A program made the position numbers and the translations under genes. The notes under the pieces are model-generated. The model saw only the letters and a program-made list of their open reading frames with translations, searched no databases and was not told the DNA's origin. This document shows positions 55,990 to 64,000 of a DNA stretch of 64,000 bases, one piece after another; within the stretch, counting starts at the first letter, position 1, and every line of letters begins with the position of its first letter. The stretch comes from Saussurea involucrata. Its lineage: Eukaryota; Streptophyta; Magnoliopsida; Asterales; Asteraceae. The stretch spans positions 15,923,001-15,987,000 of the forward strand of contig CM066322.1 in the NCBI GenBank assembly GCA_033807775.1. The letters are read 5' to 3'.

Positions 55990-58181
55990 ATGAGTTCATC
56001 TGTTGCAAAAGCTAACCTATATTTCTGTTTTGATGGTGAATGGGTGCAAGATAACAATGAGTGGAATTTTGCTTATAAATCTAAGCATGGTGTAAAAGTG
56101 TCAGTAAATTATACTTATCAGAAGTTTGTTGCATACGCCATGCAAAAATGTGGAATCAACTCTTCTGATGTTTGCAAGTTAGTGTTTAAAAATGGTGATG
56201 GGTCATTTGTGGATTTATCCAACGATGGGGATATCTCTACTTTTCTGCACCTTGCAGTCGATTCAGAAAGACCCCCATTACTCTTTGTGTATCCCGACGT
56301 ATCCGACGGTGACGACGACGGTGACGAGGAGGGTGACGACGACGAAGACCTCCAAATAGAGCAGCCTGATTCTCAACAACAACAACCACCACAACCACAC
56401 GAATGGCGTACTGCTGGAGTTGCTGATGACGAAACCCACGTTTTCAGAACGGGTAATTCTGAAATAGATAGATCAGACACCGATAGTGATGATCACGAAG
56501 AATATACCCCTAGTAGAAAATCATGTAGTCAGATAAATGACTTTTTTGATATGCCCCCTATTCTTCCAGACTCCCATACCCAGACACAAAGCTACGAACC
56601 TACACCTTATATTCGCAGTGAAAGTTTAACAGCAGGTCAGATATTCGATTCGAAGGATCTCTTAGCAAGTCAGATCGGACTCAAGTTCTTGGAAGAGGGT
56701 TTCCAAAGTCGCGTGCGGGCATCTGACAAAAGCAAATACGTAGTTGAATGTGCTACAGAAAAGTGTGAGTGGAGGTTGTACGCGATTCACACGGGTCCCA
56801 AAGGAGGGGCGATAATGATTAGAAAGTTGCACGACGTACACACTTGTACGAGGACGCAACTTAATCCCCACCACAAACAAACCGGCAAAAAGACTTTGGG
56901 TGCGATCCTGAAAAACAAATTTCTTGATGTTAGCAGATCATTGCGTCCAAAGGACATCGTCCACGACGTTCACCGGCAGTTCGGCGTCACGATTGATTAC
57001 CACCAAGCGTGGCGTGCGCGCTGCCATGCGCGCTGCCATGCACTGTTCCAGTAGCTTTCGGCGTAGGCAAGTCTGAAACCGGGGACGAGTGGACTTGGTT
57101 TATGTCCATGTTGAGACAAGCTATCGGAGACCCGCAAGGGTTGGTGTTTATGTCTGACAGGGCTCCTTCCATAAGCACCGCAATCTCTGCCATGTACCCA
57201 AACGCCCCTCACGCCATATGCTGTCGACATTTGGAGATGAACGCCAAATCCAAGGACAAACGTATTACCACCTACAAGGATGTCTATTGGGCGGCATGCA
57301 GAGCATATACGGATCGGGAGTTTAACAAGTACATGAATATGCTACGATACAGTGTCAAGGAAGCAGCCAAAGTCTTTGACGATGTTGGACCGGAGAGGTG
57401 GTCCGCGGCCCATTTTCCTGGACAACGGTATGACATTCTGACCTCGAATAGTGCAGAGTCTGTGAATGCACTCTCCCGTTTTGCGCGTAGATGTCCGATT
57501 GTTAATCTTATGGACTACTTTCGGGCCTTTCAACAAGAGTGGTACCAAATTCGACGCCTAAAAGGAGCTGAGATGCAAAATGCACTCACACCAACGACGG
57601 AGAATATCGTTCAGTACAGGGCGCGTCGTGCGGCGACATGGCCGGTAAGAGCAATCGGGTATGGGAAGTACGAGGTGCATGATGACTATATTCACGCGAT
57701 TGTGAATATGGAAGACCACCTTTGTTCGTGTCGCGAATGGGATAAATCTGGGTTACCGTGCGGCCATGCCATCGCTGCAGCAACATATATGGGTCGTACA
57801 GATTGCAGCGACTTGGATGTACCTTTCTTCACGTCCGAATATTACCGAAAAACATACGTGGATGTAATAAACCCAGCTGGACCCCCTGCAGCATGGGTGT
57901 ATCCACCCGACCCGCTTCCACCATGCTATCCACCTTTAATGGATAAGAACAGGGCCGGGAGACCGAGAAAGAACGACCGACGTCCATCACGTGGTGAAAG
58001 TTCGATACAACGAAGATGTACTCGGTGCCAATGCGTAGGACACACTCGTGGAGAGTGTCCAAATCCCGCCCCTTCAACCGTGCTAAGGAGACATTCTGTC
58101 AGTCACACCCCGGGCCCGTCACAGCTTGAACCATATGGAACAAACCCATATGATACTGTTGATCTAAACGCTGATTTGTAA
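55990..58181 (+). pseudogene. MULE transposase (MURA-like) with internal deletion
   Basis: The first frame, 55990-57054, has a PB1/ubiquitin-like N-terminal region, an acidic linker and the zinc-containing MuDR DNA-binding region (FDSKDLLASQIGLKFLEEGF, VECATEKCEWRLYA, IMIRKLHDVHTC). It breaks at DYHQAWRAR, where GCGCGCTGCCAT is repeated and the core is lost. The second frame, to 58181, resumes at VPVAFGVGKSETGDEWTWFM, keeps the second Asp (FMSDRAPSI), the Glu region (SNSAESVNALSRF), the SWIM zinc finger (CSCREWDKSGLPCGH) and a CCHC knuckle (CTRCQCVGHTRGEC). The first catalytic Asp of the DDE triad lies in the deleted ~100 residues, so no active transposase can be made. Confidence 0.9.
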
Positions 58182-58428
58182 ATGATATATATACACACAT
58201 ACATATGCTTCTAAATGAACATTGATAACACAGCTAGTTTGTAAATGATATATATATTCGTATTATATATTTACACACATAAAGAAAATAGGTGTTTGAT
58301 ATGATAAGCGAAAGAAAGAAGAAAGGTTGATTGTTACCATGGCAGTGAATGTTAACTCTGAGTACACATGTCTGTTTATATAGCAAGAAAGATTAGTAGC
58401 AAGAATGGAAGCAGGTTTCTAGCTTTTT

Positions 58429-58469
<41 letters not shown>

Positions 58470-58858
58470 CTGGATATCTTTTGCAAACCAGTGTATTTGT
58501 ACAAACTCGTACAAACCATACTTAGCTTTATGATTTTGTAAATTTGGCTTCATGAATATATATATATATATATATTTTGGTTTCATGAATATATAATTTG
58601 GCTTTATGAATATATCATTTGGCATTTTTAACTAATTTTTTTCGTTGGAGCCCTAAAATACCCTTATTTTTGTAAAAAAATTAGTTAAAAATGCCAAATG
58701 ATATACTCATGAAGCCAAATTATATATTCATGAAGCCAAAATATATATATACATATTCATGAAGCCAAATTTACAAAATCATAAAGCTAGGTATGGTTTG
58801 TACGAGTTTGTACAAATACACTGGTTTGCAAAAAATACCACCCCTATATATATAGGCT

Positions 58859-58954
<96 letters not shown>

Positions 58955-59222
58955 TATATGAAGAAGAAGAAGACTTAAAAAAGGAGACCTTTATCTGTAA
59001 GATCTGGAAATGATCATTTCTTGACATTTTTGTTGGAACAAACACATATGATACTGTTGATCTAAACACTGATTTGTAAATGATATATATACACACATAC
59101 ATATGCTTCTAAATGAACATTGATAACACAGCTAGTTTGTAAATGATAAATATATTCATATTAGATATATACACACATACATATGTTTTTAAATAAACAT
59201 TGATAACACAGCTAGTTTGTAT
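58139..59222 (+). repeat. Duplicated 3' end of the MULE transposase gene
   Basis: The segment 58139-58258, which contains the last coding bases and the 3' untranslated region, recurs at 59037-59158 with few changes, and part of it again at 59165-59222. The shared core includes CATATGATACTGTTGATC and GATAACACAGCTAGTTTGTA. The copies bracket the palindromic MITE and a long TA tract. Confidence 0.85.
58467..58844. mobile_element. Palindromic MITE within the MULE, TA-flanked
   Basis: Arms of ~175 bp (58467-58645 and 58668-58844) pair almost fully. Landmarks are CAGTGTATTTGTACAAACTC, AAATTTGGCTTCATGAATAT and CATTTGGCATTTTTAACTAA. TA runs flank both sides (58431-58466 and 58861-58946). No coding capacity. 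Confidence 0.82.
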
Positions 59223-59545
59223 TTCATCCAACATGCTCTTCATCTTCAATCTTTCTGACCCTTCTTCAACGGCTTCTGCTTTTGCAACCACGTATGGCCA
59301 TTGTGTACCACAACCACACTTTAGCAAATGAGTTGAGGGTTGTCATATATTCTACAAGAGGAGTAGGCCCACGAATGAGGTAACCTCTGACTTGACCTTG
59401 CATGATGTATCCAACCTAACCGTGGTTCAGCGGCTTAAAAACTACTTTTCAGAGAAATTAACAACAACAAAAAAATACAAAACAACAACACAGTAAAAAA
59501 TACAAAACAAGAAAAAAAATACAAAACAACTAAAACAACCACCAC

Positions 59546-59866
59546 CTACTTAAAAATTGATTTAGTTTCATCAATCCAAGTTTGCTTCTCGTTTACCTTC
59601 GCTTGAATAATTGCAAAGTCTTGCAGAATATGGTGAATTGCTTCTTGTTCTCGACGAACACGAGCCTCCCTAGCTTTTATATCCCCTTTCATCCTTTTGA
59701 TCTCCCTGTCTTCCTCTTCGATCTTTCTCAAATGGACTGCCTTCATGTCCATCATTTTTTTCCACTCTTCTGTTAGTTCATCTATCTCCTTTTTTTTTGC
59801 TATGGCGACCTCGATTTGAGGTGGCATTTTTTCAGGAGTAGACTTAGGGTTTGATGACGATGCCAT
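59546..59866 (-). CDS. Small coiled-coil protein of the MULE, convergent to the transposase
   Basis: A 106-residue frame starting at the ATG at 59866 (MASSSNPKST); the upstream in-frame ATG at 59956 would add a hydrophobic, Leu-rich stretch that looks like translated leader. The body is a continuous charged coiled coil (KKKEIDELTEEWKKMMDM, IKAREARVRREQEAIHHILQ). The frame is intact although the transposase is broken. Position and orientation recall mudrB of maize MuDR, also convergent with mudrA, but I see no sequence similarity to MURB that I can vouch for. A host fragment captured by the MULE is the alternative. Confidence 0.6.
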   Translation of the reverse strand: MASSSNPKSTPEKMPPQIEVAIAKKKEIDELTEEWKKMMDMKAVHLRKIEEEDREIKRMKGDIKAREARVRREQEAIHHILQDFAIIQAKVNEKQTWIDETKSIFK

Positions 59867-60440
59867 TTGTGGATGAAATGAGAGAAGAGAAATCAAGAGA
59901 GAAAGCAATTCAAAGAAATAAAGCAAGAGAGAAATCAAGAAAGAAAGCAAGAACAAGTGTGAATTGTGAATTGCATATTACTGATATTTATGGATGAAAT
60001 CTCAAACATGCAAATGAATTTCAACCACAAATCGGTCTTCAAAGTACAATAATTGTGGAAAAAAACAGTAAAAGCATGCAAGATTCGTCTAAGTACAGGG
60101 GCTGAAAGTGTAAATTTTCAGGGACCAAAAGTGTAAATTTTCAGGGACCAAAAGTGTAAATTTTCAGGGACCAAAATTGTAAATTTTCAGGGACCAAAAC
60201 TGTAAATTTTGGTCCATTGCGGGCTGCGATCGCGGGCAGGGACCAAAAGTGCACCGTGGCCAAAGTTGAGGGGCTTCGCGGGGCATTTGTACCCAAAGTA
60301 CGTGCCACGTCAGCCCTAGCCCGCGATCGCGGGATCCATCGCGGGTATTTAGGGCATTTTTGCAAAATGGAAAAATTTTAGGGTATTTCGGTAACAGTTG
60401 GTCAAACTTGGGGTATTTTAATTAATTTCCCTATTTAAAA

Positions 60441-60617
60441 TTACAGATTTCATCCCTTTAATATGTAATTCATTCTTGTTTTTTGCCATGTGGCTTATAA
60501 CTCAATTCTATATGCTTTACAGTTCATTTCCGTTTTACTGACTCGGATATGAACTCGGTTCTAACTCACATCGTGTTCCCAACACTTGTGTTTCCAGCTC
60601 TTTAGTTTATATATATA
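60441..60617. other. Short spacer after the MULE
   Basis: Unremarkable AT-rich sequence ending in a short TA tract (60608-60616). Confidence 0.5.
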
Positions 60618-60831
60618 GACTTGAGATCATGTGAGACCAAGCTATTTCCGTGAGACCCGTGAGACCAAAAAAATAACACTAAACCTTCACAGTAAAAAAC
60701 TGTGAAGGTAAACCTTCACAGTGTTTTTGCTGTGAAGGTTCGTTGTTTTGCTTACCTTCACAATGAATCGTTGTGAAGTTTTAGTGTTATTTTATGGTCT
60801 CACGAAAACAGGTTGGTCTCACGTGAACCCA

Positions 60832-60835
<4 letters not shown>
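60618..60835. mobile_element. Palindromic MITE in TA repeat (1 of 4)
   Basis: The left end, GACTTGAGATCATGTGAGAC, pairs loosely with the right end (reverse complement GGGTTGGGTTCACGTGAGAC). The centre is an ACCTTCACAG/CTGTGAAGGT palindrome repeated twice. TA tracts bound both sides. Confidence 0.72.
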
Positions 60836-60889
<54 letters not shown>

Positions 60890-60891
<2 letters not shown>

Positions 60892-61120
60892 ACGGTAATC
60901 AAATGAGAACCGTAAAAAGGTTGAGAACCATGAAAACCGATCTAAACCATTAATTGATTTAATCTATTACGGCTTAGATGGGTTTTCACGGTTCTCAATC
61001 TTTTAATTATAACCATATGGTCAAAAGTTTAATTATAACCATGTGATCAAAACCAAATTATGGCATAGATCGGTTCTCATGGTTTCTAATCTTTTTTTGA
61101 TTCGCACATGATTTAACCCC
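60890..61120. mobile_element. Palindromic MITE in TA repeat (2 of 4)
   Basis: Ends pair imperfectly (ATCAAATGAGAACCGT against a right end with ATCATGTGCGAATC). The inner GAACCATGAAAACCGATC pairs with GATCGGTTCTCATGGTT. A 50-bp TA tract lies to the left and a shorter one to the right. Confidence 0.7.
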
Positions 61121-61138
61121 TATATATATATATGTATA

Positions 61139-61385
61139 GAGGCGGGTTCATACGAGGAGCGTACCTATTTAAGAAAACGTGAGGAGCACCGTCCATGTAC
61201 AAAATCATATGTGATTCACAACACAAACCGCGGGACAAGCCGCGCGCTTTCGCAAACCGCGTAACAAACCGCGCGTGTAATCACATATGATTTTAGTCCT
61301 TGTGTTGTGAATCACATGTGATTTTGTACATGGGAGGTGCTCCTCACGTTTTCTTAAATTGTTACGCTCCTCGTTTGAACCTTTC
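61139..61385. mobile_element. Palindromic MITE in TA repeat (3 of 4)
   Basis: GGGTTCATACGAGGAGCGTA pairs with the right end (reverse complement GGTTCAAACGAGGAGCGTA). Inner segments AAGAAAACGTGAGGAGC and ATCATATGTGATTCACAACA also pair. The loop is GC-rich with repeated AACCGCG. A CT/TA/GT microsatellite follows. Confidence 0.78.
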
Positions 61386-61395
61386 TCTCTCTCTC

Positions 61396-61426
<31 letters not shown>

Positions 61427-61430
61427 ATGT

Positions 61431-61886
61431 AGGGTCCCTTCTTTTGTTAATCATCCATTTTGTGTTAATTATGTTAACTTTTTTGGACCAATAGGAATTA
61501 AGATAAGTTACTGGTTTTTATAGTAGGAGGGCGATTTTGATAGGGGTAGTTTAGGAATTTCAGAATTTTAATTATTTAATGGTTATTTACTTTTCTAATT
61601 TCATGCACAAGATATTTTTGGTAGTTATTAATGATAATCTTAATCTTCTAAAACCCATTTTCATTTTTGTTAGTTATTAATGATAATCTTAATCTTCTAA
61701 AACCCGTTTTCAAACATAATCTTAATCTTCACGTTTCAGAGATTAGTTTCACGTTTTTTTGCATATATGCACATCATAGAATTGCATATATGCATACCTT
61801 AGAACTGCATATATGCATATCATAGAATTGCATATATGCACATATTAGTACCGCATATATGCACATATCGAAATTGCATACATGCA
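61431..61886 (-). mobile_element. End fragment of the H2B-element family (4 of 4)
   Basis: It starts AGGGTCCCTTCTTTTGTTAA, the terminal repeat of the element at 24801-26677. It continues as an inverted copy of that element's right half (GATAATCTTAATCTTCTAAAACCC, shared in pieces) into the GCATATATGC array. A Copia LTR at 61887 interrupts it, so its other end lies outside the window; whether it too carries H2B is unknown. Confidence 0.8.
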
Positions 61887-62515
61887 TGTCAGGATCGATT
61901 CCAAACAAGAAAAACTATACTTAGAAATCAGAATTAAAGAATCTTGCGGAATAGAACTTTAATTCAAACACACTCAATGAACAACTAATCAGAAAACACA
62001 ATCTGTTTGAATTCAATGCTTCAACTCACAAGTTTACAACCAAACCTCAATCTTGTTGAACAGGCTCAACAAGACGACTTCTACTTCTCTAGAAATAGGG
62101 TTCTAAACCTTGAGGTTAATTCTCTCTAAAACAAAAAAACGAATTCAGAAATCTCTCGTACCGAATAGCTATCTATCAACATCTATTTATACAAAATAAT
62201 TACAAGATAACTATCAAAACAAAATTGATCTTCAGAATATTCTTTCATGCTTATCTTCATTCATTCCATCTTTATCTCCAACCTTCTCGCATTCCAAAAT
62301 TATGATCACCAGCAGTATTAACATCGTTATGCACAAGCAGTACTAATATTGTTCCAGCAGCATTAACTTTTACTAGCAGTACTAACCTTGCTCTGGCAGT
62401 AGTATTGTTGTTCTGGCAGTACTAATGTTGTTCTGGCAGTATTAACATTGTTCTGGCAGTACTAACGTTGTTCTGGCAGTACTAACCATACTTAGCAAAT
62501 CTTCAGTTCCCAACA
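61887..62515 (-). repeat. 3' LTR (629 bp) with internal tandem repeat
   Basis: On the minus strand it starts TGTTGGGAACTG and ends ATCCTGACA. A TATA box (TTGTATAAATAGA, 62182-62193) is present. From about 62330 to 62490 a 20-bp unit, TTCTGGCAGTACTAACGTTG, is repeated with small changes. The polypurine tract (minus strand TTAGGGGGAGAT) lies at 62516-62528. Confidence 0.88.
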
Positions 62516-62578
62516 ATCTCCCCCTAACTTGACTTTTTAGATTGAGAAGTCAAGTTCTTCAGATGATGCTTCCAAAAC

Positions 62579-64000
62579 CTAATCATGAACACATAAATCG
62601 GGATTCAAACCCAGACTTTGATTGATAATCCTTCTCACCAAGTATCTTCCCATTTCAGAATCCTTGTTGCAAGCCAACTTAGCATGTAGCATTCCATTCA
62701 ACCTTTTCATGTTGTGCTTGTATGCAACATCCACCAAATAATACTCATGATATGTATGGTCAAGTGTGATGACATACACTCCACATTTTTCAATGAGCAT
62801 CCAGTTGGTAATGGCTTGAAAATTTCTTTCTATCATATACTGAACTGCTTCTGGTTTGAACATTAGGCACAAGTATTCAAGAACCATTTTGGTGATAGAC
62901 ATCCCTTTCTCATTCAGCATATTTCCATACAGCTTCATTCCAACCTTGTACATCTCCTCTATGTCAGATCTAGAGCACATTCTGATAAGTCTTCCCCATG
63001 TAGAACAGACCTCAAACTTCCCATCTGCTCTTTTGACTCTAATGTACTCCTTTCTCTGATCTACCAAGGTGTCCCAGAAGATGATCTCAGGAGGCATGGA
63101 AGATAGTGGGTCAACTTTGATTGGATCAGTATCAACCACAGTGATATACATATTACATTGAGCATTACTTGGTTGACCTGATGGAGTTGCTACTTCTTCT
63201 TCAGCAACCTTTGTATCATCTTTCTTTTCTGGAACATCCTCTTCTTTTTCTTCTTCTACCGCTGGTTCTACCCTAGGTTTCTTGACAACTTTCCTCTTGG
63301 TAGCTATAGACTTGGTTCTTGCTCTTTTTAGTGACACCAGCTTTTCACCCAGAGTTTCTTCTTGCTTTTTAGGAGTGTCATGTTTGGCTTTAATCAAAGC
63401 CTCTGCAACTTCAACTTCTTCCAAAGTAGGCTTTTTAGTTTCTGTTGCTTCCTTTGTTTCTGCTGCTTCTTCCGTTTCTGCTGCTTCTTTTGTTTCTGCT
63501 GCTTCTTCCGTTTCTGCTGCTTCTTTTGTTTCTGCTTCTTTCTGAATTTCAGCAGCATTAACCATTTCTGCTGTTGGTTCAGTTTCTGCTTCTTTCTCAA
63601 TTTCAGCAGCATTAACCGTTTTTGCTGCATGATCAGTTTCTGCTTCTTTTGCAATTTCAGCAGCATTAACCTTTTCTGCTGCATAATCAGTTTCTGCTTC
63701 TTTTGCAATTTCAGCAGCACTCTCATTCTCCCCCTTTTCCTGTGCACTCTCCATTTTGACTTCAGCTTCTGACTCCCCCTTTTTGGGAGCATCATTGTTG
63801 GGGCTTCTTCTTTTAAGAACATACTGAGCTTTCTTCTTCCTGTGCATCAACTTTGTAATCAGCTTCTTATGCTTCTCAAGCTGTGTTTGTTGATATAGGA
63901 CCACTTTCTTGAGTCCATCTATCTCCTTTTGCTGACTAACAACATATGTGTTTATATTGGCAATGGTTTCCATCAATTCCTCATATGTATATCTATCCTC
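62579..64000 (-). CDS. SIRE-like terminal ORF (5'-partial)
   Basis: The frame is open to the window edge, so the N terminus is missing. It starts with a coiled coil (QQKEIDGLKKVVLYQQTQ), then a long run of imperfect repeats of NAAEIAKEAETD and EAAETKEAAETE type, then a basic part (SLKRARTKSIATKRKVVKK). The C-terminal ~190 residues are conserved among these ORFs, with EIIFWDTLVDQRKEYIRV, then RLNGMLHAKLACNKDSEMG near the end. The stop is at 62579-62581, ~60 bases before the polypurine tract. Its order and place match the ORF at 36203-40258, though sequence similarity is low. Function unknown. Confidence 0.8.
   Translation of the reverse strand, partial: EDRYTYEELMETIANINTYVVSQQKEIDGLKKVVLYQQTQLEKHKKLITKLMHRKKKAQYVLKRRSPNNDAPKKGESEAEVKMESAQEKGENESAAEIAKEAETDYAAEKVNAAEIAKEAETDHAAKTVNAAEIEKEAETEPTAEMVNAAEIQKEAETKEAAETEEAAETKEAAETEEAAETKEATETKKPTLEEVEVAEALIKAKHDTPKKQEETLGEKLVSLKRARTKSIATKRKVVKKPRVEPAVEEEKEEDVPEKKDDTKVAEEEVATPSGQPSNAQCNMYITVVDTDPIKVDPLSSMPPEIIFWDTLVDQRKEYIRVKRADGKFEVCSTWGRLIRMCSRSDIEEMYKVGMKLYGNMLNEKGMSITKMVLEYLCLMFKPEAVQYMIERNFQAITNWMLIEKCGVYVITLDHTYHEYYLVDVAYKHNMKRLNGMLHAKLACNKDSEMGRYLVRRIINQSLGLNPDLCVHD

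Larger units (their letters stand above)
55422..60431 (+). mobile_element. Mutator-like element (MULE) with 9-bp TATTTAAAA duplication
   Basis: The ends are inverted repeats starting GGGAAATTAATTAAAATACC and extending ~390 bp (55422-55815 against 60003-60431). The 9-bp TATTTAAAA flanks both sides (55413-55421 and 60432-60440), the length expected for Mutator. Inside are a broken MURA-type transposase on the plus strand and a small convergent coiled-coil ORF on the minus strand. Between them sit a palindromic MITE and a duplication of the transposase 3' end. Terminal segments include repeated AGGGACCAAAAGTGTAAATT units (60115-60210). Confidence 0.95.
61887..64000 (-). mobile_element. Copia retrotransposon 3' end, minus strand (partial)
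   Basis: It consists of a 3' LTR (61887-62515), a polypurine tract and the 3' part of a terminal ORF that leaves the window at 64000. ATGCA (61882-61886) would be the left target duplication; the other side is not available. The structure matches SIRE-like Copia elements. Confidence 0.85.

Noticed and set aside
59867..59956. N-terminal signal or membrane segment on the MULE coiled-coil ORF
   Set aside because: The Leu/Phe-rich stretch comes from an AG-rich leader read before the better start at 59866.
63282..63772. Plus-strand frames rich in Ser/Ala/Val or Phe/Cys
   Set aside because: Antisense of the EAAET-repeat region of the retrotransposon ORF.

Overview
This is a eudicot nuclear window, probably from an asterid such as Asteraceae. 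It is gene-poor, AT-rich and full of transposable elements. The lineage guess rests on the style of the Copia retrotransposon ORFs and on a Rubisco activase gene with plant introns; it is an inference. Only two host genes look intact, both on the minus strand: a single-exon SUPERMAN-type C2H2 zinc-finger gene (about 21.0-21.6 kb) and a six-exon Rubisco activase gene, RCA (52.6-54.5 kb). An intronless histone H2B sequence at 25.1 kb is a pseudogene carried inside a transposon.

Layout. 0-4.2 kb: 3' end of a Copia retrotransposon whose last ORF runs into a displaced piece of LTR end plus primer-binding site. 4.2-11.8 kb: a solo Copia LTR with a perfect 5-bp target duplication, a hAT-like MITE, two adjacent ~1.1 kb palindromic elements, a probable solo LTR and a Cassandra TRIM element. 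11.8-17.0 kb: a CACTA transposon with a 3-bp duplication that has lost its main transposase. 17-27 kb: MITEs, a LINE fragment, the zinc-finger gene, a long inverted-repeat element with a nested mini-MULE, and the H2B-carrying element. 27.4-42.2 kb: a three-level nest of LTR retrotransposons, with every outer boundary supported by target duplications. 43.6-51.8 kb: a Ty3/Gypsy element with ~99% identical 1.64 kb LTRs but a decayed interior. 52.6-54.5 kb: RCA. 54.9-55.2 kb: two tail-to-tail tRNA-derived SINEs. 55.4-60.4 kb: a Mutator-like element (MULE) with a 9-bp duplication, a broken transposase gene and a convergent coiled-coil ORF. 60.6-61.9 kb: four consecutive inverted-repeat elements separated by (TA)n. 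61.9-64.0 kb: the 3' end of another minus-strand Copia element.

The most unusual points are: a SIRE/Maximus-like element whose second ORF has its own TATA box, a candidate leader intron and a well-supported internal intron; a transposon that captured a complete histone H2B gene; a set of unrelated palindromic elements that all sit in TA microsatellites; and a MULE with a second convergent gene, an arrangement like that of maize MuDR. The host genes do not form a pathway together. RCA acts in chloroplast carbon fixation and the zinc-finger protein is a predicted nuclear repressor. All boundaries come from reading the sequence by eye; no alignment or database search was run.
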